A stretch of 64,000 bases of DNA, from positions 62,001-126,000 of the forward strand of contig JADJYY010000001.1 of NCBI GenBank assembly GCA_016719465.1, in the 5' to 3' direction. Source of the DNA: Hydrogenophilales bacterium. Its GTDB lineage: Bacteria; Pseudomonadota; Gammaproteobacteria; Burkholderiales; Thiobacillaceae. Each line of letters opens with the position of its first letter. The first letter of the stretch is position 1. The position numbers and the translations under genes were made by a program. The notes under the pieces are model-generated. The model did no database searches, had not been told where the DNA came from, and saw only the letters and a list, made by a program, of their open reading frames with translations. Below, in pieces: positions 25,340-31,328 of this stretch.

Positions 25340-25750
25340 ATGACCAAGCCCTCCCTGCTCCTGCTCGCCGCCCTCGCCACCCTGACCGTTGGAACAGCTC
25401 AGGCCGCCCCGTCGGACGATGCCTGCGCCGCCCTGATGGAAGCCCGTGGCCACCTGGTCACCATGATCGGCTCCAGCGACAAATCCGCCTACGACGGCCT
25501 GAAGGCCAAGATCCACGGCGCCAGCGCCAAACTGGACGCCACCCTGGCCGCCATGGCGAAGAGCTACAACGCCGGCGACGAAGCCAAGGCCGCCGCTTTC
25601 AAGCCGACCTGGGAAGACTTCAAGAAGACCCGCGAAACGGAGATCATCCCCTTCGTCTATGCCGGCAAGCAGGCGGATGCCAAGGCTCTCGCCGGCGGCA
25701 TCCAGGCCGAACGCATGGGCAAGATGAAGGCCGCCATGGGCTGCAAGTAA
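25340..25750 (+). CDS. Small periplasmic helical protein, unknown function
   Basis: A 136-residue protein with a clear signal peptide (MTKPSLLLLAALATLTVGTAQA, cleavage after AQA). The mature part is an alanine/lysine-rich helical domain of about 114 residues with two cysteines, one near the mature N-terminus (DDACAAL) and one second from the end (GCK), which could form a disulfide. No CxxCH haem site is present. The helical-bundle size recalls cytochrome c'-like or sensor-type bundles but without a cofactor motif. AAGGA precedes the ATG. A Fnr-like box upstream suggests low-oxygen induction. A strong terminator follows. Confidence 0.75.
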   Translation: MTKPSLLLLAALATLTVGTAQAAPSDDACAALMEARGHLVTMIGSSDKSAYDGLKAKIHGASAKLDATLAAMAKSYNAGDEAKAAAFKPTWEDFKKTRETEIIPFVYAGKQADAKALAGGIQAERMGKMKAAMGCK

Positions 25751-25765
25751 GCCGCACCCGGCAAA

Positions 25766-25794
25766 TAAAAACAGGGGCCTCGGCCCCTGTTTTT
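25766..25794. terminator. Bidirectional Rho-independent terminator
   Basis: The inverted repeat ACAGGGGCC/GGCCCCTGT (25771-25790) is flanked by five A on the left and five T on the right, so it can end transcription on both strands. It lies just outside the left copy of the direct repeat described at 25811. Confidence 0.9.
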
Positions 25795-25810
25795 ATTTCC
25801 GCCAGGAGAA

Positions 25811-25831
25811 TTACTTGCCAGCGAACTCTTC
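25811..25831. repeat. Left copy of 21-bp direct repeat (hdrB 3'-end duplicate)
   Basis: These 21 bases start TTACTTGCC and end GCGAACTCTTC. They match 30418-30438, the last seven codons of hdrB (EEFAGK and stop), at 20 of 21 positions in the same orientation. The copy sits between a terminator and the end of an aminopropyltransferase gene, where no hdrB exists. Confidence 0.75.
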
Positions 25832-26753
25832 ATGTCTGAGGCCGGGTCATATCGAGGCCCTGATCGTCGACGCACCAAGCCGGCAAAACACCCGCCGCGA
25901 ACTGCAATTCAGGGGAATACCAGCGCACATCCAGGGCGGCCCGCTCAAACAGTGCTCGCAGGGCGCGCAACCCCGGTTCGCCCTGCGGATAGGGGGCGAC
26001 TTTCACGGCCGAAAGCCAGGTGAACCAGCCTCCGAGGTAGGAGCAGGTCGCCAGCAGGCCGGCTCGGGTGCGACCGGTCCCGAACACCGCCGCGACATCC
26101 TCGCGGGCATCAAGGAACTCCCGCGTTTGCAGGAGCAGCGAACCGCCGTGGCGGACGAAGACGCCGCCGTCCTTCAGGGCGACATGGCAATCCGCGACGA
26201 ATTCCCGCCCGAACAGGGGCTTCGCCGCCCCGACCGGGTCGGGCGTATCGGCGACGATGAGGTCGAAGCGGTTCCAGTGCCCACGCACGAACCCGGCCGC
26301 ATCGGTATCCACCACCGTCAGGCGCGGATCGTCATAGGCGCCGGCCGGCAGTTCGGGAAAGTGCATCAGCACCGTCTCCCGCACGCGCGGGTCGATGTCC
26401 ACCACCGTCACCCCTGCCACGCGATCATGCTTCAGGCACTCGCGGGCAACGCCGCCATCGCCGCCACCTACGACCAGCACCTCCAGCCCAGTCTCAGGGG
26501 TTCCCAGCGCCAGACGCAGAAACACCCCGGAATGGGCCAGCATCTCGTGGTAGATCGCCTCGTCCTTCTGCGCGCACTGGACAATGCCGTCCAGCGCCAG
26601 CACCTTGCCCAGCATCGGGGTGGCAAGGATCAGGATGTCCTGAAAGGCGCTTGTCTCGCGGTGCAGAACGGCCGACACGCGGAAGCTGTAGGCAATGTCC
26701 GCGTAGAGGTCTTCCTGGAACCACAGACCGTCGTTTGCTTCGATCAATGCCAT
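25830..26753 (-). CDS. speE: Spermidine synthase-like aminopropyltransferase (first copy)
   Basis: A 307-residue polyamine aminopropyltransferase. It shows QxDEAIYHEMLAHSG-like substrate-pocket residues near 65, the nucleotide motif VVGGGDGGVARE near 95, the acidic VDIDP, and the catalytic DxxD loop ADTPDPVG near 168. One oddity is that the usual Gln-rich strand after the loop reads FVRHGG. It should transfer an aminopropyl group from decarboxylated SAM to a diamine. The stop codon overlaps the last two bases of the left direct repeat. It faces the toxin-antitoxin genes and is not in the speD operon. Confidence 0.83.
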   Translation of the reverse strand: MALIEANDGLWFQEDLYADIAYSFRVSAVLHRETSAFQDILILATPMLGKVLALDGIVQCAQKDEAIYHEMLAHSGVFLRLALGTPETGLEVLVVGGGDGGVARECLKHDRVAGVTVVDIDPRVRETVLMHFPELPAGAYDDPRLTVVDTDAAGFVRGHWNRFDLIVADTPDPVGAAKPLFGREFVADCHVALKDGGVFVRHGGSLLLQTREFLDAREDVAAVFGTGRTRAGLLATCSYLGGWFTWLSAVKVAPYPQGEPGLRALRALFERAALDVRWYSPELQFAAGVLPAWCVDDQGLDMTRPQT

Positions 26754-26859
26754 GCCGTCTCATTAAGCACAGTGGCCGTTGTACCCCATGCGGTGCATTG
26801 CATCCCGCCCGCCCCGACTTTTGCTAGCATGTCGTCACGCCCATCGAGGAGATCACCCT

Positions 26860-27081
26860 ATGACCACTGCCGACATCGCCGCCATGCCCGTGGCGGAAAA
26901 GCTGAAGTTGATGGAAGCTCTCTGGGATTCGCTGTGTACGACGACAGATATGGGTGTGGAATCGCCCCCGTGGCACGAAGCAGCCCTGAAGCAGGCCAAG
27001 GATGAACTGGCGGCGGGAACTGCCCACTTTGTGGACTGGGCCGAAGCCAAGGATGGTCTGCGCGGGAACAGCCGAGCTTGA
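26860..27081 (+). CDS. Addiction module antitoxin (TIGR02574-type)
   Basis: A 73-residue protein with the family hallmark MPVAEKLKLMEALWDSL near the N-terminus and a charged C-terminal half (WHEAALKQAKDELAAG). Such proteins are the antitoxins of RelE/ParE-type pairs. GAGGAG precedes the ATG. The stop overlaps the toxin's TTG start (TTGA at 27078-27081), so toxin translation depends on antitoxin translation. Confidence 0.85.
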   Translation: MTTADIAAMPVAEKLKLMEALWDSLCTTTDMGVESPPWHEAALKQAKDELAAGTAHFVDWAEAKDGLRGNSRA

Positions 27082-27374
27082 GAATTCGCCTGCTTTCCAT
27101 CGCGGTCGATGATATCGCATCGGGTCGCAGCTTTTACGAAAGGCAGCAAGCGGGGCTCGGCGATTACTTCCTCGATTCGCTGTTCTCGGATATCGACTCC
27201 CTGCTGCTGCATGCCGGCATCCATCAGAAGGTGTTCGGCTACCACCGCACGCTGTCACGACGCTTTCCCTACGCGATCTATTATCGTGTCGAAGGCGAGG
27301 AAATCCAGATCTGGCGCGTGCTCGACTGCCGCCAGAACCCAGTTTCCATCGCGAAACGCCTGACCCAGACATAA
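27078..27374 (+). CDS. RelE/ParE family toxin
   Basis: A 98-residue protein with the ParE-like pattern YERQQAGLGDYFLDSLFSDI, AGIHQKVFGYHRTLSRRFPYAIYY and a C-terminal RVLDCRQNP. Family members are either gyrase poisons or ribosome-dependent RNases; sequence alone does not decide which. Translation starts at a TTG that overlaps the antitoxin stop, a weak start that should keep toxin below antitoxin. All conserved regions are intact, so the pair is probably active. Confidence 0.85.
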   Translation: MRIRLLSIAVDDIASGRSFYERQQAGLGDYFLDSLFSDIDSLLLHAGIHQKVFGYHRTLSRRFPYAIYYRVEGEEIQIWRVLDCRQNPVSIAKRLTQT

Positions 27375-27487
27375 CCGTTGTCCCACCTGCTCCAGGTTTC
27401 ATCACCGCAGCCCTTGGGTTTGAAATCGCCCGTTTCTTCATGGGGTTGTCGCAGGTTTGGTAACACCGTTTCCCAACTGTCCGCCAT
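27281..27487 (-). CDS. Doubtful 68-residue ORF antisense to the toxin 3' end
   Basis: An ATG at 27487 has AAGAGG seven bases upstream and opens MADSWETVLPNLRQPHEETG, with many Trp and Cys residues. The last third runs antisense to the toxin gene. I recognise no family. It fills the 132-base gap between the toxin and the membrane-protein gene. It may be a small real gene, a remnant, or chance. Confidence 0.2.
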   Translation of the reverse strand: MADSWETVLPNLRQPHEETGDFKPKGCGDETWSRWDNGYVWVRRFAMETGFWRQSSTRQIWISSPSTR

Positions 27488-27506
27488 ATTTAGGCCTCTT
27501 GTTTGC

Positions 27507-28034
27507 TCACGGCAAGACTCCTGAAATTCCAGACCATGCGTATTCCGCCGCCGACACCCCAACGAACATCGCCGCCGACCAGTATCCGTTGCCGATAACC
27601 AGCGCGATCAGGAAGATGCGCCAGTCGCGCGCCGTCATGCCGTTATATTGGTGCGCCCCATGGCGAAAGTAGGCGACGACAACGAAGGGATCGGTCCAGA
27701 TCGAGAGGACGACCAGCAGCGCGGCCTCGCCCTTGGCCGCCGCCCATTGGAGCGCGCGCATCATTCGGCTGTTGCCGGCGTAATCACGCAAACCCTTGAT
27801 GGTCTCGATGCCCAGCCAGTCCTTCTTCGCCCAGTCGTAGAACAGCAAGGTCAGCCAGCAGATCAGGAAGGACAGCAGGGTCATGACTGCTGCGCCGTGC
27901 AGCGGGCCCAACTTCCAGATCACCCAGGGGTAAAGGACGTAGTCGAAGCCGTTGGCGATAAGAAAATTTCCAAGCAGGCCGATGCCCAGGATCGCAGCCC
28001 GCTCCTTGTAACTGGGCAGATTCAGCGCCGCCAT
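27507..28034 (-). CDS. Four-helix integral membrane protein of unknown family in the speD operon
   Basis: A 175-residue protein with four predicted membrane helices (about 15-38, 45-66, 98-120, 138-162 from the ATG at 28034) and aromatic-rich loops (FDYVLYPWVIW, FYDWAKKDWLG, IWTDPFVVVAYFRHG). No signal peptide or known transporter motif is visible. A start at 28097 would add 21 residues; neither start has a strong ribosome site. It lies 87 bases after the GNAT-like gene on the same strand and is the likely last gene of the speD operon. A role in export or membrane sensing of the polyamine product is only a guess. Confidence 0.65.
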   Translation of the reverse strand: MAALNLPSYKERAAILGIGLLGNFLIANGFDYVLYPWVIWKLGPLHGAAVMTLLSFLICWLTLLFYDWAKKDWLGIETIKGLRDYAGNSRMMRALQWAAAKGEAALLVVLSIWTDPFVVVAYFRHGAHQYNGMTARDWRIFLIALVIGNGYWSAAMFVGVSAAEYAWSGISGVLP

Positions 28035-28121
28035 CCCGACTGTTTGAGAAACAGATGGCCGATGGAGTCGATGCTGAAAATGCAAACCGGATTGCATGGA
28101 GGCGGCTGAAGTTGAACTTCT

Positions 28122-28652
28122 TCAAGCCTTGGCCGCAAAATCAATCTCCAGATAATCAAAGGGCTCGTTATTGCAATCGCAATAACTGTCTATCCGCCTG
28201 ATGACTTGCAGGTTCTCATTGAACTTTCTTGCGACTATGTCGCTAAGCCCGTTGATCGCCCGGCAGTGGTTGCTGAATCGATAAACGCCACGCTTCTTGG
28301 CTTCATCAATCAATTTCAGAATCAACACCGTACTCAGGGACCGGCCGCGAACCGCTCGATCGACCACCAAGTGTTCGACGTAATACATCGGCGTATCGCT
28401 GACTTTCATCAACGGGTCTTCCTCGCAGTAGTCCTGTACCGCATCGTTGTGCGGGCGGGCGAGGATATGGCCGAGAACCTTGCCATCCACGAAATAGACG
28501 ACATTGATGTTCGACGGATTGCGCAGGCGCGTTTCGAAATATTCGACATCCGGGGCTTGCCACATTCCGCTCTCGACGCCCAGTTGCAGAATCACCCGCA
28601 TCAATTCGGGGCCGATCTCGTCAGGACTCAACACTTTAAAGATGCCTGTCAT
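28122..28652 (-). CDS. GNAT-like N-acyltransferase in the speD operon
   Basis: A 176-residue protein with the GNAT fold pattern: a central strand YYVEHLVVDRAVRGRSLSTVLILKLIDEA (positions about 85-115, in parts) followed by a helix, and a C-terminal strand region. The CoA pyrophosphate loop, usually R/QxxGxG/A, reads RGRSLS, so two glycines are replaced by serine and activity may differ. It lies six bases after the second aminopropyltransferase. The context suggests it acylates an amine, perhaps the polyamine made by its neighbours. Local G/C content is clearly lower than that of flanking core genes. Confidence 0.55.
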   Translation of the reverse strand: MTGIFKVLSPDEIGPELMRVILQLGVESGMWQAPDVEYFETRLRNPSNINVVYFVDGKVLGHILARPHNDAVQDYCEEDPLMKVSDTPMYYVEHLVVDRAVRGRSLSTVLILKLIDEAKKRGVYRFSNHCRAINGLSDIVARKFNENLQVIRRIDSYCDCNNEPFDYLEIDFAAKA

Positions 28653-28658
28653 GGCAGC

Positions 28659-29441
28659 TTATCGAGCATCGCTCTTCATCTTGCCGGCATGAAGAAATGA
28701 ACAGGTTTCGCCGTAGCTCGGGATATGGATGTCCGCCTTGGAAACATGTCCAAAGTGCTCGGCCAGGATGGCGCCAATGATGTCGGCCTCGTCGATGAAC
28801 TTGTCGGTTGCGATCGTTGCGCCCGCCTGAATACTGATCCAGCCATCCTGATCTAGACGTTCCTTCGCAGAACCGATGACCTCTTGGAAGAATGCCTCGA
28901 ATTTCTCCCGTTCGCTGTTGGTGCCGATAGGCGTATCGGTGAGATCGCAGACGATCCCGTCGTAAATTGCCGTGTCCGTTTTCAGGAAATGAACGGCATC
29001 GCCAATCACCAGGTTCAGACGGGGATCGCCGAACACCTTCTGCCCGAGCGCGAGTTGCGCACCTTGAATCACCACTGGATCGAGGTCGATCATGGTGACG
29101 CGCAGCGTGGGGTTCTGATTGAGCGCGGTTTCCGCAATGAATCCGTCGCCGCCGCCGAGTATCAGGATATTTCTGTCGTTCTGGCGAAGCTGGCTGAGCA
29201 GGGCATGGTCATACAGCGCGTGATCGGATTCGGCGGATTGCATCACGCCGTCGATAATCAGACACTTACCGAACTTCGGCGTATTGACGATAAGGATGTC
29301 CTGAAACTTCGAGTTTGTCTGGTAAAGGGTTTCCGTGACCTCGATTTCCATTTCGGAGTTGTCGCAAAAAATGGGCAAACTCAAGAAATAGGAGCCACTT
29401 GTTGGCTCGGGGCGCGAGATGTCGTTTGAATCGTCTTTCAT
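28659..29441 (-). CDS. Divergent spermidine synthase-like aminopropyltransferase (second copy)
   Basis: A 260-residue protein of the spermidine synthase fold: LIIDGVMQSAESDHALYDHAL, the nucleotide motif LILGGGDGFIAE near 97, an acidic MIDLDP, and the catalytic loop CDLTDTPIG that keeps the DxxD spacing. It differs from the canonical enzyme: YHE is replaced by YDH, GGDGG by GGDGF, and the QAES strand by QAGA. The amine substrate may therefore differ from putrescine. The ATG at 29441 has GGAGG eight bases upstream. It lies 14 bases after speD, clearly co-transcribed. Confidence 0.75.
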   Translation of the reverse strand: MKDDSNDISRPEPTSGSYFLSLPIFCDNSEMEIEVTETLYQTNSKFQDILIVNTPKFGKCLIIDGVMQSAESDHALYDHALLSQLRQNDRNILILGGGDGFIAETALNQNPTLRVTMIDLDPVVIQGAQLALGQKVFGDPRLNLVIGDAVHFLKTDTAIYDGIVCDLTDTPIGTNSEREKFEAFFQEVIGSAKERLDQDGWISIQAGATIATDKFIDEADIIGAILAEHFGHVSKADIHIPSYGETCSFLHAGKMKSDAR

Positions 29442-29455
29442 GTGCCAGCCCTCCG

Positions 29456-29743
29456 TCAGGTGATCTCGTGCGGTTCGAGCAACTCGATCAGGGCGACGAA
29501 TTTCTGCCGGTTGCACGAGGACAGTTCGCAGTAGCTGCGGCCTTCCTCAGGAAAGGTGTGCAGGGCGAAATGGCTTTCGGCCAGCAGCCAGACGGCGGTG
29601 TAGCCGTGGGGCTCGAAATGGGCCTCGGAAAAGCCGACCAGCCCGAAGCCGGCCTGCCGTAGCAGGACGTCGAAGCGCTCGCGCAGGCGGTGTGCGTCGG
29701 TTTCTCCAATCCAGGAGCGGTGATTCCAGATTCTTGCCTTCAT
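29456..29743 (-). CDS. speD: Minimal S-adenosylmethionine decarboxylase (pyruvoyl proenzyme)
   Basis: A 95-residue proenzyme, shorter than the usual prokaryotic SpeD of about 120-130 residues. The self-cleavage motif AESHFALHTFPEE places the pyruvoyl Ser at 57, followed by His62 and Cys77 (SSCN). The +5 and +20 spacing is that of the processing His and proton-donor Cys in the Thermotoga-type enzyme as I recall it. It should make decarboxylated SAM for the adjacent aminopropyltransferase. The start is ATG 29743 or GTG 29752. It is first in the operon and divergent from an XRE regulator. Confidence 0.85.
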   Translation of the reverse strand: MKARIWNHRSWIGETDAHRLRERFDVLLRQAGFGLVGFSEAHFEPHGYTAVWLLAESHFALHTFPEEGRSYCELSSCNRQKFVALIELLEPHEIT

Positions 29744-29842
29744 GCCAGCCACCCTGATTACTTGCCTCTGTGGAGCGCCGCAGGTGTCCTGAGTGCGCCA
29801 TTCCTATCCCGCAGCGGGGTTATTGCCTAGCGAGTTTACCCA

Positions 29843-29863
29843 ATATCGACCATTAGTCGATAT
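29843..29863. promoter_or_regulatory. Perfect inverted repeat, probable operator between speD and the XRE regulator
   Basis: ATATCGAC and GTCGATAT form a perfect 8-bp inverted repeat around a 5-base spacer. It lies in the 165-base divergent region, 100 bases from the speD start and 46 bases before the regulator ATG. A related half-site, GATAT within GGCGATATTC, follows at about 29883. Confidence 0.6.
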
Positions 29864-29908
29864 GCATAGTTGACTGATTGGCGATATTCGGGCTGATAGT
29901 TTTCCGGG

Positions 29909-30316
29909 ATGCGCTCGATCATGGAAAGAGAGGCCTTCGCCCAGCGGCTGAAAATGGCGTTGGCCGCCATAGGCGACGATGGCTCCAGCCCAACCCGACT
30001 GGCCAAGGCTTTCAACCGGCGATATCCGGGCTCACCCGTCACCTTGCATGCGGCTAGGAAATGGCTGCAGGGCGAGGCGATCCCTTCCCAGGACAAGTTG
30101 CGCATCCTGGCCGATTGGCTGGGCGTGGCCAGCGATTGGCTGCGCTACGGCAACGAGTCACCGACATGTCACGCGAAGGAACGCGCGCCTTCCCTAGATT
30201 ACGAACTGGCCCGGGAAATCTCTGCGCTGAGCCTGCCCCATCAGGACGTGGTCAGGGCACTGGTCAAGTCCCTCCTCGAGGCAGAAAAGCGTCCAGTTCA
30301 GGGCAGCATTGCCTGA
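29909..30316 (+). CDS. XRE-type helix-turn-helix transcriptional regulator
   Basis: A 135-residue protein. Residues 6-75 form a lambda-repressor-like HTH domain (FAQRLKMALAAIG, SSPTRLAKAFNRRY, TLHAARKWLQGEAIPSQDKLRILADWLGVASDWLRYG), followed by a short helical tail (EISALSLPHQDVVRALVKSLLEAEKR). It is divergent from speD with a palindrome between, so it probably controls itself and the speD operon. It may start at ATG 29909 or 29921. No ligand-binding domain is visible. Confidence 0.8.
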   Translation: MRSIMEREAFAQRLKMALAAIGDDGSSPTRLAKAFNRRYPGSPVTLHAARKWLQGEAIPSQDKLRILADWLGVASDWLRYGNESPTCHAKERAPSLDYELAREISALSLPHQDVVRALVKSLLEAEKRPVQGSIA

Positions 30317-30344
30317 ACAGGCCGTTGTCATACGCCGCATCATG

Positions 30345-30367
30345 AAAAAACGGGGCCGCAGCCCCGT
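30345..30367 (-). terminator. Terminator of the qmoAB-hdrCB operon
   Basis: ACGGGGC and GCCCCGT (30350-30367) form a stem around the loop CGCA. On the minus strand this is followed by six T, a strong Rho-independent signal. On the plus strand the T-run is broken, so it may also weakly end the XRE gene. Confidence 0.85.
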
Positions 30368-30379
30368 TCTTGTTCAAGC

Positions 30380-30404
30380 CCTGGATTCCCGCTTACGCGG
30401 GGAT
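30380..30404. repeat. REP-like palindrome (GGATTCCCGC-type)
   Basis: TGGATTCCCGC-TTAC-GCGGGGAT forms an eight-pair stem with one G-T pair. It resembles the short extragenic palindromes scattered in many Betaproteobacteria. It lies between hdrB and its terminator, so it would be in the 3' UTR. Confidence 0.6.
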
Positions 30405-30417
30405 AACAAACCAATCC

Positions 30418-30438
30418 TTACTTGCCGGCGAACTCTTC
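30418..30438. repeat. Right copy of 21-bp direct repeat (inside hdrB 3' end)
   Basis: This is the native copy, encoding the last seven codons of hdrB in reverse. It differs from the left copy at 25811-25831 by a single G/A. Together the two copies bound the accessory segment. Confidence 0.75.
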
Positions 30439-31315
30439 CAGCTTCCTCGCCCGCACCACGTTGCCGTTGAGGCCGGCTTCCTTGGCTGAGCCGCCGTAGG
30501 CCAGGGTCATCAACTGGGAGTAGTACAGCACCGGGATGTCGAACTTGGTGCCGTAGCGCTTGTTGATCTGGCCCTGGTAGACCTCCACGTTGGCCTGGCA
30601 CAGGGGGCAGGGTGTGACGATCATCTCGGCGCCGCCGTCGTAGGCGGATTCGATGATGTCCTTGATCTGGGCCTGGGCCTTTTCCGGCTCGGAGAAGGCC
30701 AGGGCGCCGCCGCAGCAGGTGACCTTCTGGTCGTACTTCACCGGCTTCGCCGCCCACGGTCTCGATCAGTTTGTCGAGGTACATGGGGTTTTCGAAGGAC
30801 TCGCCGGCGATGCCGAAGGGGCGGTTGGTCTGGCAGCCCACGTAGCCGGCGAACTTCATGCCCTGCAGGGGCTTCTTCACCGGTTTCTTCAGCTCGTCAT
30901 AGCCCAGGTCCTCGATCAGCACTTCAACCATGTGGCGGATCTCGGGGATGGCCTTGATCTGCAGGCCGGCTTCCTTGAGGGCGGTCTGGGTGTCGGCCAT
31001 GAGCTTGTCGTTGTGCTCCAGGCGCTCCTTGGATTCCCGCGAGCCCAGCCAGCAGGCGGCGCAGGTGGCGACGATGTCCTGGCCGGGCAGGTTGGTCTCG
31101 GCCAGGGCGAAGTTGCGGGCGTTCATCGCGATGCGCGGCAGCTCGCCGGATTCGGCGTAGCTGACGGAGGCGCCGCAGCAGTTCCAGTCCGGGATTTCAG
31201 TCATCTTGATGTCCAGGGTCTTGCACATGGACTCGACGGAAACCAGATAGTTGGAAGCCGAGGCGCCCTTCTGGGACGAGCAGCCGGGGTAAAAAGCGTA
31301 TTCCTTGCGTGCCAT
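30418..31315 (-). pseudogene. hdrB: HdrB-like CCG-domain subunit, interrupted by a one-base frameshift
   Basis: The first part (MARKEYAFYPGCSSQKGAS) carries cysteine-rich domain one (YPGC, WNCCGA, CAAC) and the start of domain two (YVGCQT). Near 30755 the frame breaks. The remaining motifs (VTCCGGALAF, TPCPLC, ending LEEFAGK) lie in another frame that starts near 30741 and stops at 30418. Removing one G from the GGGCGGCGAAGCCGG stretch restores a protein of about 298 residues. HdrB CCG domains hold the noncubane iron-sulfur clusters that reduce disulfides or pass electrons. As assembled, the second cluster would be lost. Confidence 0.87.
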
Positions 31316-31328
31316 GTTCCTTCTCTCC

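Larger units (their letters stand above)
25811..30438. mobile_element. Putative accessory segment bounded by a 21-bp direct repeat at the hdrB 3' end
   Basis: The two repeat copies enclose 4.6 kb holding two aminopropyltransferases, speD, a GNAT-like gene, a membrane protein, an XRE regulator and a toxin-antitoxin pair. Base composition is uneven: 26 of 60 bases are G/C in 28141-28200 against 37 of 60 in 32041-32100. Insertion into a gene's 3' end that rebuilds the gene is typical of site-specific integration, but no integrase or transposase is visible. This could also be an old duplication or recombination scar. Confidence 0.4.

Noticed and set aside
25830..29752. Reading the speE/speD genes as ordinary housekeeping spermidine synthesis
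   Set aside because: The second enzyme departs from conserved pocket motifs, a GNAT-like and a membrane protein are co-transcribed, and a dedicated regulator and operator are present.
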